A stretch of DNA of 64,000 nucleotides from Pseudomonas thivervalensis (GTDB lineage: Bacteria; Pseudomonadota; Gammaproteobacteria; Pseudomonadales; Pseudomonadaceae), in contig NZ_LHVE01000015.1 in the NCBI RefSeq assembly GCF_001269655.1, positions 1 through 64,000 on the forward strand, written 5' to 3'. Numbering within the stretch: the first letter of the stretch is position 1; each line of letters begins with the position of its first letter. The notes beneath the pieces were generated by a model. That model was not told the DNA's origin. It saw only the letters and a program-made list of their open reading frames with translations, and searched no databases. The position numbers and the translations under genes were made by a program. Positions 16,273-24,274 of the stretch are shown one piece after another.

Positions 16273-17724
16273 ATGAACCCACAGATGATCAAACTTTTGG
16301 GCCTGTCCGCCCTGACTGCCGGCATTCTCGCCGCTGCAAGCGGCGCCCGCGCCGATGACATCAAGGCACCGAGCTTCACCGCCGAACCGTGCTGCAACCT
16401 GTGCCCGGCGGCCCATGACGCGAAGAACTACACCACGCGCTACCAGCAGAACTTCACCACGCTGGTACAAGCCCAGGGCGACTGGCTGTTCCGGACCCAG
16501 GAAGACCTGCGTACTGAATTCAACACCACCCCGGCCGGCTACAAGCGCTTGCAACAGTTGCACGATGCGTTCAAGGCAAAAGGCGTCGAACTGGTGCTCG
16601 TCTACCAGCCGACCCGGGGCCTGGTGAATCGCAACAAGCTCAACCCACAGGAAAAAGCCGCTTTCGACTATGAGAAAGCCCTGACCAACTACAAATCCAT
16701 GCTCGGCCGTTTCGCCCAGATGGGTTATGTGGTGCCGGACCTGTCGCCGCTGACCAACGAAAACCTGCCCGAAACCCTGCCGGCCCACGATTTCTATTTC
16801 CGTGGCGACCAGCACTGGACCCCGTACGGCGCCCAGCGCACCGCCAAGGTCGTCGCCGAGAAGGTCAAGCAGATCCCGGCCTTCGCCGACATCCCCAAGC
16901 GTGAGTTCGAGACCAAGAAGTCCGGCCGCATGGGCAAGACCGGCACCCTGCACAACATGGCCGGGCAGCTATGCGGCACCAGCTATGCGATCCAGTACAT
17001 GGACCAGTTCACCACCGAGCCTAAGGGCGAAGCGGGTGACGGCGACCTGTTCAGCGATTCCGGCAACCCGCAGATCACCCTCGTGGGCACCAGTCACAGC
17101 GGCAAGAACTACAACTTTGCCGGCTTCCTGGAAGAGGCCATCGGCGCCGACATCCTCAACGTCGCCTTCCCTGGCGGCGGCTTCGAGGGCGCGATGATCC
17201 AGTACCTGGGCAGCGAAGAGTTCCAGAAGAACCCACCGAAGATTCTCATCTGGGAATTCTCGCCGCTGTATCGCCTGGACCAGGAAACCATTTACCGCCA
17301 GATGATGGCGCTGCTGGACAACAACGGTTGCGAAGGCAAGCCGGCACTGATGAGCAGCAAGACCGCGCTCAAGCCGGGCAAGAACGAATTGATGGTCAAC
17401 AGCAAGAACATGGATCTGCGTAACGGCAGCCACCAGGTCGACATCCGCTTCGCCGACACGTCGGTGAAAACCTTGCAAGCCACCCTCTGGTACATGAATG
17501 GGCGCCACGAGGATATCAAGATCGAAAAACCGGATACCTCCGACACCGACGGGCGTTTCGCCTTCCAATTGCGCACCGACGAGGACTGGGCTTCGCAGAA
17601 CCTGCTAGCCGTCGAAGTCCAGGGCCCTGAAGCCGGTAAAGAGCCACTGCAAATCGAAGCGAAAGTCTGCAAACGCAACGCATCTCCGCAAGCCGGGCAA
17701 CAAACGGCTCAAATCGGACAATGA
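16273..17724 (+). CDS. algX: Alginate O-acetyltransferase AlgX
   Basis: Periplasmic SGNH-hydrolase-like enzyme that transfers acetyl groups onto mannuronate and also belongs to the export scaffold. The start at 16273 is preferred over 16264 because GAGG is then correctly spaced; 483 residues with signal peptide MIKLLGLSALTAGILAAASG. The catalytic Asp and His are in FRGDQHWTPYG (about residue 175) and the catalytic Ser in VGTSHSGKNYN (about 270). Cysteines in EPCCNLC and near 345 fit the known disulfides. The last 120 or so residues form the carbohydrate-binding module. It overlaps algL by 4 bases. Confidence 0.97.
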   Translation: MNPQMIKLLGLSALTAGILAAASGARADDIKAPSFTAEPCCNLCPAAHDAKNYTTRYQQNFTTLVQAQGDWLFRTQEDLRTEFNTTPAGYKRLQQLHDAFKAKGVELVLVYQPTRGLVNRNKLNPQEKAAFDYEKALTNYKSMLGRFAQMGYVVPDLSPLTNENLPETLPAHDFYFRGDQHWTPYGAQRTAKVVAEKVKQIPAFADIPKREFETKKSGRMGKTGTLHNMAGQLCGTSYAIQYMDQFTTEPKGEAGDGDLFSDSGNPQITLVGTSHSGKNYNFAGFLEEAIGADILNVAFPGGGFEGAMIQYLGSEEFQKNPPKILIWEFSPLYRLDQETIYRQMMALLDNNGCEGKPALMSSKTALKPGKNELMVNSKNMDLRNGSHQVDIRFADTSVKTLQATLWYMNGRHEDIKIEKPDTSDTDGRFAFQLRTDEDWASQNLLAVEVQGPEAGKEPLQIEAKVCKRNASPQAGQQTAQIGQ

Positions 17725-18872
17725 GGTTTCGTCTCATGACCAGTACCACGCGCACCCGAACGTTGAAAACGCTGCTGGCGCCCTCCCTGCTGACCCTGGC
17801 GATGTTCGCCGGGGCCACGCAGGCGGCGGCCCCGCTGCGCCCGCCACAGGGTTACTTCGCACCGATCGAGAAGGTCAAGGCCGGCGAAGCAGCCAAAGGT
17901 TGCGATGCCACGCCGACGCCCTACACCGGTTCCCTGCAATTTCGCAGCAAGTACGAGGGCTCCGACAAGGCCCGCGCGACGTTGAACGTGCAATCGGAAA
18001 AAGCCTTCCGCGACAGCACCGCCGACATCACCAAGATCGAGCGAGGCGTCAGCAAGCAAGTGATGCAGTTCATGCGTGACGGCCGCCCCGAACAACTGGA
18101 GTGCACGCTGAACTGGCTGACCGCCTGGGCCCAGGCCGATGCCTTGATGTCCAAGGACTTCAACCACACCGGCAAGTCCATGCGCAAATGGGCGCTGGGC
18201 AGCATGGCTTCGGCCTACGTACGCCTGAAGTTCTCCGAGTCCCGGCCATTGGCCAATCACCCGGAGCAGGCACAATTGATCGAAGGCTGGTTCAGCCGGA
18301 TGGCCGACCAAGTGGTCAGCGACTGGGACAACCTGCCGCTGGACAAGACCAACAACCATTCCTACTGGGCCGCCTGGTCGGTGATGGCCACGTCCGTGGC
18401 CACCAACCGCCGCGACCTGTTCGACTGGGCCGTCAAGGAATACAAGGTCGGCGTCAACCAGGTCGATGCGGACGGTTTCCTGCCCAACGAACTCAAGCGC
18501 AAGCAACGCGCCCTGTCCTATCACAACTACGCCCTGCCGCCCTTGGCGATGATCGCCAGTTTCGCCCAGGTCAACGGTGTCGACCTGCGCCAGGAAAACA
18601 ACGGTGCGCTCAAGCGTCTGGGTGACCGGGTGCTGGCCGGAGTGAAAGATCCGGACATCTTCGAAGAGAAAAACGGCGAAGAACAGGACATGAAAGACCT
18701 GAAGGTCGATTCGAAATTCGCCTGGCTCGAACCGTTTTGCAGCCTCTACACCTGCTCCGAGGACGTGCTGGAACGCAAGCACGAAATGCAACCGTTCAAG
18801 ACCTTCCGCCTCGGCGGGGACTTGACCCGGGTGTATGACCCTTCGCGGGAGAAAGGCGAGAAAGGTAGTTAA
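17721..18872 (+). CDS. algL: Poly(mannuronate) lyase AlgL
   Basis: Periplasmic polysaccharide lyase family 5 enzyme that cleaves alginate by beta-elimination and clears polymer trapped in the periplasm. Alpha-helical barrel, 383 residues. Catalytic motifs are present: NNHSYWAAW with the active-site His (about 210) and RALSYHNYALPPLAM with the active-site Tyr (about 263); WNW-like substrate contacts include LNWLTAWAQADAL. The start at 17721 overlaps the algX stop (ATGA); an ATG at 17736 is nearly as good and gives a cleaner signal peptide. It is followed by an unusual 213-bp gap within the operon. Confidence 0.97.
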   Translation: MRFRLMTSTTRTRTLKTLLAPSLLTLAMFAGATQAAAPLRPPQGYFAPIEKVKAGEAAKGCDATPTPYTGSLQFRSKYEGSDKARATLNVQSEKAFRDSTADITKIERGVSKQVMQFMRDGRPEQLECTLNWLTAWAQADALMSKDFNHTGKSMRKWALGSMASAYVRLKFSESRPLANHPEQAQLIEGWFSRMADQVVSDWDNLPLDKTNNHSYWAAWSVMATSVATNRRDLFDWAVKEYKVGVNQVDADGFLPNELKRKQRALSYHNYALPPLAMIASFAQVNGVDLRQENNGALKRLGDRVLAGVKDPDIFEEKNGEEQDMKDLKVDSKFAWLEPFCSLYTCSEDVLERKHEMQPFKTFRLGGDLTRVYDPSREKGEKGS

Positions 18873-18888
18873 GACTCAACACATTTCC

Positions 18889-18986
18889 TGTGGCGAGGGA
18901 GCTTGCTCCCGCTGGGGTGCGTAGCGCCCCCAAGCCTGACGATGCGACTGCTTCGCAGCCGAGCGGGAGCAAGCTCCCTCGCCACA
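18889..18986. repeat. REP pair, family B, inside the alginate operon between algL and algI
   Basis: Inverted arms TGTGGCGAGGGAGCTTGCTC and GAGCAAGCTCCCTCGCCACA with GCGTAGCG/CTTCGCAG inner segments. It starts 17 bases after the algL stop codon, so it is transcribed within the operon message. Confidence 0.92.
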
Positions 18987-19011
18987 GGTAAGCAAGTGTT
19001 CGAAATGCAAT

Positions 19012-19037
19012 AACCCCCCGGTTTTGATGGGGGGGTT
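19012..19037. repeat. C6/G6 hairpin between algL and algI
   Basis: AACCCCCC, a 10-base loop and GGGGGGTT form a perfect stem, directly followed by TGGGGGGG. There is no U-run on either strand, so it does not look like a proper terminator. The three runs of G nearby could also form other structures in the message. Confidence 0.6.
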
Positions 19038-19085
19038 TGGGGGGGCTCTGGCCCTTGACTGTTGATTCAACATGGAGAGATCGGG

Positions 19086-20651
19086 ATGGTATTTTCATCC
19101 AACGTGTTCCTGTTCCTGTTCCTGCCGATCTTTCTCGGCTTGTACTACTTGAGCGGGCAACGCTATCGCAACCTGCTGCTGCTGATCGCCAGCTACGTGT
19201 TCTATGCCTGGTGGCGGGTGGACTTCCTCGCGCTGTTCGCCGGCGTGACCCTGTGGAACTACTGGATCGGCCTGAAAGTCGGCGCCGCCGGTGTGCGCAC
19301 CAAACCGGCCCAGCGCTGGTTGTTGCTCGGCGTGGGCGTGGACTTGGCCATCCTGGGCTATTTCAAATACGCCAACTTCGGCGTGGACAGCCTCAACGCC
19401 ATCATCACCGGCTTCGGTCTCAACCCGTTCATCCTGACCCACGTGCTGTTGCCGATCGGGATCTCGTTCTACATCTTCGAGTCCATCAGCTACATCATCG
19501 ACGTCTATCGCGGTGACACGCCGGCAACCCGTAACCTGATCGACTTCGCAGCGTTCGTGGCGATTTTCCCGCACCTGATCGCCGGCCCGGTACTGCGTTT
19601 CCGCGACCTGGCCGACCAGTTCAACAACCGCACCCACACGCTGGACAAGTTCTCCGAAGGCTGCACGCGCTTCATGCAGGGCTTCATCAAGAAAGTGTTC
19701 ATCGCTGACACCCTGGCGGTGGTGGCCGACCATTGCTTCGCCTTGCAGAACCCGACCACGGGCGATGCCTGGCTCGGCGCACTGGCGTATACCGCGCAGT
19801 TGTACTTCGACTTTTCCGGCTACAGCGACATGGCCATCGGCCTGGGCCTGATGATGGGTTTCCGCTTCATGGAAAACTTCAAGCAGCCCTACATCAGCCA
19901 GTCGATCACCGAGTTCTGGCGCCGCTGGCACATCAGCCTGTCGACCTGGCTGCGCGACTACCTCTACATCACCCTGGGCGGTAACCGCAAAGGCACGCTG
20001 ATGACCTATCGCAACCTGTTCCTGACCATGCTGCTCGGTGGTCTGTGGCACGGCGCGAACATCACCTACGTGATCTGGGGTGCCTGGCACGGCATGTGGC
20101 TGGCCATCGAAAAAGCGGTGGGCATCAACACCACGCCACGCAGCATCAACCCGATCCGCTGGGCGCTGACCTTCCTGCTGGTGGTGATGGGCTGGGTGAT
20201 CTTCCGTGCCGAGAACCTGCACGTGGCCGGTCGCATGTACAGCGCCATGTTCAGCTTTGGCGACTGGTCGCTGTCGGAACTGACCCGCGCCAACCTCACC
20301 GGCCTGCAGATCGCCACGATGGTGGTGGCCTACGTCACCCTCGCCTTCTTCGGCCTGCGGGACTTCTACACCAACCGTCCGCCGATCAAGACCAAGCCTG
20401 AGGTCAATACCGAGGCCAACGGCCCGGCCACCGCGCAACCGGGGATGATCAAGGCCGTGCCGGGTGACAACCCAGCGACGATCCACGAACCGGGCTACAC
20501 CGTCGGCGTCGAGGCCCAGGTGCAACCGGCCTACTGGACCGTGGACTGGTCACGCTACGTGATGCGCGCCCTGGTGCTGCTGTTGTTCATTGCTTCGATT
20601 CTCAAACTCTCGGCGCAAAGCTTCTCGCCGTTCCTTTACTTCCAGTTCTGA
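19086..20651 (+). CDS. algI: Alginate O-acetylation protein AlgI (MBOAT family)
   Basis: Multi-pass inner-membrane acyl carrier step: takes acetyl groups from a cytoplasmic donor and passes them to AlgJ/AlgX in the periplasm. The start at 19086 has GGAGAG upstream and gives MVFSSNVFLFLFLP; the product is 521 residues, matching known AlgI. The MBOAT signature with the catalytic His lies in GGLWHGANITYVIWGAWHG (about residue 320), preceded by YLYITLGGNRKG and FWRRWHISLSTWL. A charged tail of about 70 residues comes before the last membrane helix. Confidence 0.97.
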   Translation: MVFSSNVFLFLFLPIFLGLYYLSGQRYRNLLLLIASYVFYAWWRVDFLALFAGVTLWNYWIGLKVGAAGVRTKPAQRWLLLGVGVDLAILGYFKYANFGVDSLNAIITGFGLNPFILTHVLLPIGISFYIFESISYIIDVYRGDTPATRNLIDFAAFVAIFPHLIAGPVLRFRDLADQFNNRTHTLDKFSEGCTRFMQGFIKKVFIADTLAVVADHCFALQNPTTGDAWLGALAYTAQLYFDFSGYSDMAIGLGLMMGFRFMENFKQPYISQSITEFWRRWHISLSTWLRDYLYITLGGNRKGTLMTYRNLFLTMLLGGLWHGANITYVIWGAWHGMWLAIEKAVGINTTPRSINPIRWALTFLLVVMGWVIFRAENLHVAGRMYSAMFSFGDWSLSELTRANLTGLQIATMVVAYVTLAFFGLRDFYTNRPPIKTKPEVNTEANGPATAQPGMIKAVPGDNPATIHEPGYTVGVEAQVQPAYWTVDWSRYVMRALVLLLFIASILKLSAQSFSPFLYFQF

Positions 20652-20662
20652 GGGATCTGAAC

Positions 20663-21838
20663 ATGACCCGCTCATTACGCATCTTTTACATCACGCTGTT
20701 CATGCTGATTCTCACAGCGCTGGGCCTGTGGTCGATGCGCAGCTTCTTCGGCTTCAGTACCAACCCCGACGCGACCGTGCTCAACGGGCGCTGGGCCAAA
20801 GCCGTGGAAACGCACTACGACGAAGAGTTTCCGATCAAGCGCCTGGGCACCAATATCTGGGCCGCGCTGGACTACAAGCTGTTCAACGAAGGCCGCAAAG
20901 GCGTGGTCCTGGGCCGTGACCAGTGGCTGTACAGCGACGAAGAGTTCAACCCGATCGTCAACGAAGAGCTGAACCTGCAAGGCAACTACGCATTGATCGA
21001 AGGCGTGCGCCAAAAGCTCAAGGAGCAAGGCATCACCCTGGTCATGGCGATCGTGCCGGCCAAGGCGCGGCTGTACCCCGAGCACCTGGGTGAAGTGAAG
21101 CCTTCGAGCATTCACGCCAACCTGTACCAGGACTTCCATGCCCGTGTGGCAGCGGACAAGATCGTCGCCCCTGACCTGCTCGCCCCGTTGCAACAGGCCA
21201 AGCAAAGCGGCCAGCAAGTGTTCCTGCGCACCGACACCCACTGGACGCCGGAAGGTGCGCAAATTGCTGCGGAACATCTGGCCAAGGCCATTGCCGAACG
21301 CACACCACTCAATGGCGAACCACAGCGTTTCGTCACCGAGGCTGCGGAAAAAATCATTCACAAGGGCGACCTGCGTCAGTTCCTGCCGCTGGATCCGCTG
21401 TTCGAAAACCTGATGCCGGCCCAGGAGCCGCTGGTCAAGCGCAACACCCGCGAAGCCGACGACCAGCCGGCCGGCGACGACGCGCTGTTCGCCGATGCCC
21501 AGGTGCCCGTGGCCCTGATCGGCACCAGCTACAGCGCCAACCCCAACTGGAACTTCGTCGGTGCACTCAAGCAAGCCCTGCACAGCGACGTCGTCAACTA
21601 CGCCGAAGACGGCCATGGCCCGATTCTGCCGATGCTCAGCTACCTCAAGAGCGATGCCTTCAAGAACAGCCCGCCACAGGTGCTGATCTGGGAGTTCCCT
21701 GAACGTTATCTGCCCGTGAACAACGAGATCGGCGACGCCGATCCACAGTGGGTCGCCGAACTCAAGCAGGCCGGGGCCCGCCAACAGAACGTAGCTGCTA
21801 ACACACAATCCGAGACGCCCGACCGGGCGCAAAACTGA
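20663..21838 (+). CDS. algJ: Alginate O-acetyltransferase AlgJ
   Basis: Periplasmic, membrane-anchored SGNH-like protein related to AlgX, needed for acetylation of alginate. 391 residues with an N-terminal signal anchor (ITLFMLILTALGLWSM). The catalytic-type motifs are FLRTDTHWTPEG (Asp and His) and ALIGTSYSANPNW (Ser). Unlike AlgX it lacks the C-terminal carbohydrate-binding module. It is 11 bases from algI and 14 bases from algF, with a GGGATC upstream signal. Confidence 0.97.
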   Translation: MTRSLRIFYITLFMLILTALGLWSMRSFFGFSTNPDATVLNGRWAKAVETHYDEEFPIKRLGTNIWAALDYKLFNEGRKGVVLGRDQWLYSDEEFNPIVNEELNLQGNYALIEGVRQKLKEQGITLVMAIVPAKARLYPEHLGEVKPSSIHANLYQDFHARVAADKIVAPDLLAPLQQAKQSGQQVFLRTDTHWTPEGAQIAAEHLAKAIAERTPLNGEPQRFVTEAAEKIIHKGDLRQFLPLDPLFENLMPAQEPLVKRNTREADDQPAGDDALFADAQVPVALIGTSYSANPNWNFVGALKQALHSDVVNYAEDGHGPILPMLSYLKSDAFKNSPPQVLIWEFPERYLPVNNEIGDADPQWVAELKQAGARQQNVAANTQSETPDRAQN

Positions 21839-21852
21839 AAGAGAGGTCCACC

Positions 21853-22518
21853 ATGACTTTCAACACTACTCCTCGCCGTCTCGCTGCTCGCTCCTTCAAG
21901 GCCGTTGCCCTCGTCGCCAGCATGAGCGCCCTGTCCCTGTCCGCCTTTGCCGGTGACTCGGCCCTGTATGGCCCAACCGCGCCAAAAGGCTCGAGCTTCG
22001 TGCGGGTGTACAACGCCAGCAACGCCGAAGTCAGCGCCACCGTCGGCAGCACCAACATCAGCGACGTAGCCCCCCTGGCCAGCAGCGACTTCAGCTTCAT
22101 GCCCGGTGGCGACTACAGCGCCAAGGTCGGCAGCCAGACCGTGCCGGTGAAACTGGCCTCCGATCACTATTACACCCTGGTCAACAACGCCACCGGCCAG
22201 CCGCAACTGATCGAAGAACCACCGTTCAAGAACAAGCAGAAGTCCCTGGTCCGCGTACAGAACCTCAGCGACAAGGCACTGACCCTCAAGACCGCCGACG
22301 GCAAGACCGAAGTGGTGCCGAACGTGGCCGCCAAGGGCCGTGGCGAACGTGAGATCAACCCGGTGAAAGTGTCCCTGGCCCTGTTCGAAGGCGACAAGAA
22401 AGTCGGCGACCTCAAGCCTGTGGCCCTGGAGCGCGGCGAAGCGGCCGTGCTGTACGTGACCGGCTCGGGCAGCAGCCTGTCGCCAGTCTGGGTGAAACGC
22501 CCAGTGTCGACCCGCTGA
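21853..22518 (+). CDS. algF: Alginate O-acetylation periplasmic protein AlgF
   Basis: Small periplasmic partner required for acetylation; thought to relay acetyl groups between AlgI/AlgJ and AlgX. 221 residues, with a signal peptide (KAVALVASMSALSLSAFA). Two beta-rich halves follow: FVRVYNASNAEVSATVGS and VRVQNLSDKALTLKTADG look like a duplicated domain. GAGAGG lies upstream of the start. Confidence 0.96.
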   Translation: MTFNTTPRRLAARSFKAVALVASMSALSLSAFAGDSALYGPTAPKGSSFVRVYNASNAEVSATVGSTNISDVAPLASSDFSFMPGGDYSAKVGSQTVPVKLASDHYYTLVNNATGQPQLIEEPPFKNKQKSLVRVQNLSDKALTLKTADGKTEVVPNVAAKGRGEREINPVKVSLALFEGDKKVGDLKPVALERGEAAVLYVTGSGSSLSPVWVKRPVSTR

Positions 22519-22548
22519 TGAATTCACCTGAGGGCTGAACGCCTATTT

Positions 22549-22653
22549 GTGTAGGAGCTGCCGCAGGCTGCGATCTTTTGATCTTGATCTTTCACTTGGG
22601 ATTCAAGTGTTAGGGGAAAGATCGCAGCCTCGCTTCACTCGTCAGCTCCTACA
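22549..22653. repeat. Family C palindromic repeat between algF and algA
   Basis: TGTAGGAGCTGCCGCAGGCTGCGATC on the left pairs with GATCGCAGCC and CAGCTCCTACA on the right, around an inner GATCTTTTGATC-like segment. This third repeat family recurs at 33739-33837 and as a decayed half near 43601. Here it lies within the operon, in the 232-bp gap before algA. Confidence 0.88.
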
Positions 22654-22750
22654 GCAAAGGTCAGCCATTCGGGTACGGAACAACAACAAGAGAGTGAAAC
22701 GACAGAACGCAGTAGCTCTAACAACCATTTCGCTTCAAGGAGTAACAAAC

Positions 22751-24202
22751 ATGATTCCGGTGATCTTGTCAGGTGGTAGTGGCTCACGTCTTTGGCCGCT
22801 TTCGCGCAAGCAATTCCCTAAACAGTTCCTGGCCCTGACCGGTGAACACACCCTGTTCCAGCAGACCCTCGAGCGCCTGGTGTTCGAAGGCATGGACACG
22901 CCGATCGTGGTCTGCAACAAAGACCACCGTTTCATCGTCAACGAGCAACTGAGCGCCCGTAAGCTCGAAACCCAACGTATCCTGATGGAACCGTTCGGGC
23001 GCAACACCGCACCGGCCGTGGCGCTGACCGCGATGATGCTGGTCAATGAAGGCCGCGACGAGTTGATGCTGGTGCTGCCGGCCGACCACGTGATCGACGA
23101 CCAGAAAGCCCTGCAACGCGCCCTGGCCCTGGCCACCGTGGCCGCCGAGCGTGGCGAAATGGTGCTGTTCGGCGTCCCGGCCACCAAGCCGGAAACCGGC
23201 TACGGCTACATCAAGTCGACCAACGATGCGCTGCTGCCCGAGGGCGTGAGCCGCGTCTCGCACTTCGTCGAAAAACCCGACGTCAAGCGGGCCACCGAGT
23301 TCGTCGAGGCCGGCGGTTATTTCTGGAACAGCGGCATGTTCCTGTTCCGCGCCAGCCGCTTCCTCGAGGAGCTGAAAAAGCACGATCCGGACATCTACGA
23401 CACCTGCCTGCTGACCCTGGAGCGCAGTGAGCAGACGGCCGACACCATCACCTTCGACGAAGCCACCTTCGCCTGCTGCCCGGACAACTCCATCGACTAC
23501 GCCGTGATGGAAAAGACCCAGCGTGCCTGCGTCGTACCGCTGTCGGCCGGCTGGAGTGATGTCGGCTGCTGGGCGTCGCTGTGGGAAGTCAACGAAAAAG
23601 ACAGCAACGGCAACGTCACCAAGGGCGATGTAGTCGTCCAGGACAGCCGCAACTGCATGATCCACGGCAACGGCAAACTGGTGTCGGTGATCGGCCTGGA
23701 AAACATCGTGGTGGTCGAAACCAAGGACGCCATGATGATCGCCCACAAGGACAAGGTCCAAGGCGTGAAACAGATGGTCAACACCCTCAACGCACAGGGT
23801 CGTACCGAGACCCAGAACCACTGCGAGGTCTATCGTCCGTGGGGTTCCTATGACTCGGTGGACATGGGCGGGCGCTTCCAGGTCAAGCACATCTCGGTCA
23901 AGCCGGGCGCATGCCTGTCGCTGCAGATGCACCACCACCGTGCCGAACACTGGATCGTGGTCAGCGGCACCGCTGAGGTGACCTGCGACGAGAACGTGTT
24001 CCTGCTCTGCGAAAACCAGTCGACCTACATCCCGATCGCGTCGGTCCACCGCCTGCGCAACCCGGGCAAGATCCCGCTGGAAATCATCGAAGTGCAGTCC
24101 GGCAGCTACCTGGGCGAAGACGACATCGAGCGTTTCGAAGATATCTACGGTCGCTCCACCCCGATCGAACGCGGCGTGTCGGTGAAGACCATCGCGCAGT
24201 AA
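22751..24202 (+). CDS. algA: Bifunctional phosphomannose isomerase / GDP-mannose pyrophosphorylase AlgA
   Basis: Makes mannose-6-phosphate from fructose-6-phosphate and GDP-mannose from mannose-1-phosphate and GTP, feeding AlgD. 483 residues. The real start is the ATG at 22751 behind AAGGAG; the longer frame upstream runs through a repeat. The nucleotidyltransferase domain begins with LSGGSGSRLWPLSRKQFPKQ and includes FVEKPDVKRATEF; the C-terminal cupin isomerase domain has the zinc-binding LQMHHHRAEHWIVVSG. Last gene of the alginate operon, followed by a strong terminator. Confidence 0.98.
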   Translation: MIPVILSGGSGSRLWPLSRKQFPKQFLALTGEHTLFQQTLERLVFEGMDTPIVVCNKDHRFIVNEQLSARKLETQRILMEPFGRNTAPAVALTAMMLVNEGRDELMLVLPADHVIDDQKALQRALALATVAAERGEMVLFGVPATKPETGYGYIKSTNDALLPEGVSRVSHFVEKPDVKRATEFVEAGGYFWNSGMFLFRASRFLEELKKHDPDIYDTCLLTLERSEQTADTITFDEATFACCPDNSIDYAVMEKTQRACVVPLSAGWSDVGCWASLWEVNEKDSNGNVTKGDVVVQDSRNCMIHGNGKLVSVIGLENIVVVETKDAMMIAHKDKVQGVKQMVNTLNAQGRTETQNHCEVYRPWGSYDSVDMGGRFQVKHISVKPGACLSLQMHHHRAEHWIVVSGTAEVTCDENVFLLCENQSTYIPIASVHRLRNPGKIPLEIIEVQSGSYLGEDDIERFEDIYGRSTPIERGVSVKTIAQ

Positions 24203-24226
24203 CGATCAGCAGAAAAGAAGTCTCAT

Positions 24227-24261
24227 CCAGCCCACTGCGTCCCCTATCCGCAGTGGGCTGG
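24227..24261. terminator. Bidirectional terminator between algA and the RHS gene
   Basis: A perfect 13-bp stem (CCAGCCCACTGCG / CGCAGTGGGCTGG, 9-base loop) lies 24 bases after algA and just after the end of the convergent RHS gene. The plus side is followed by ACCCTTCTTC and the minus side by a T-rich stretch, so it can serve both genes. Confidence 0.82.
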
Positions 24262-24274
24262 ACCCTTCTTCAAG

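Noticed and set aside
22547..22750. Longer algA start reading through the family C repeat
   Set aside because: AAGGAG and the conserved MIPVILSGGSGSRLW start are at 22751; the upstream frame is only open by chance through the repeat.
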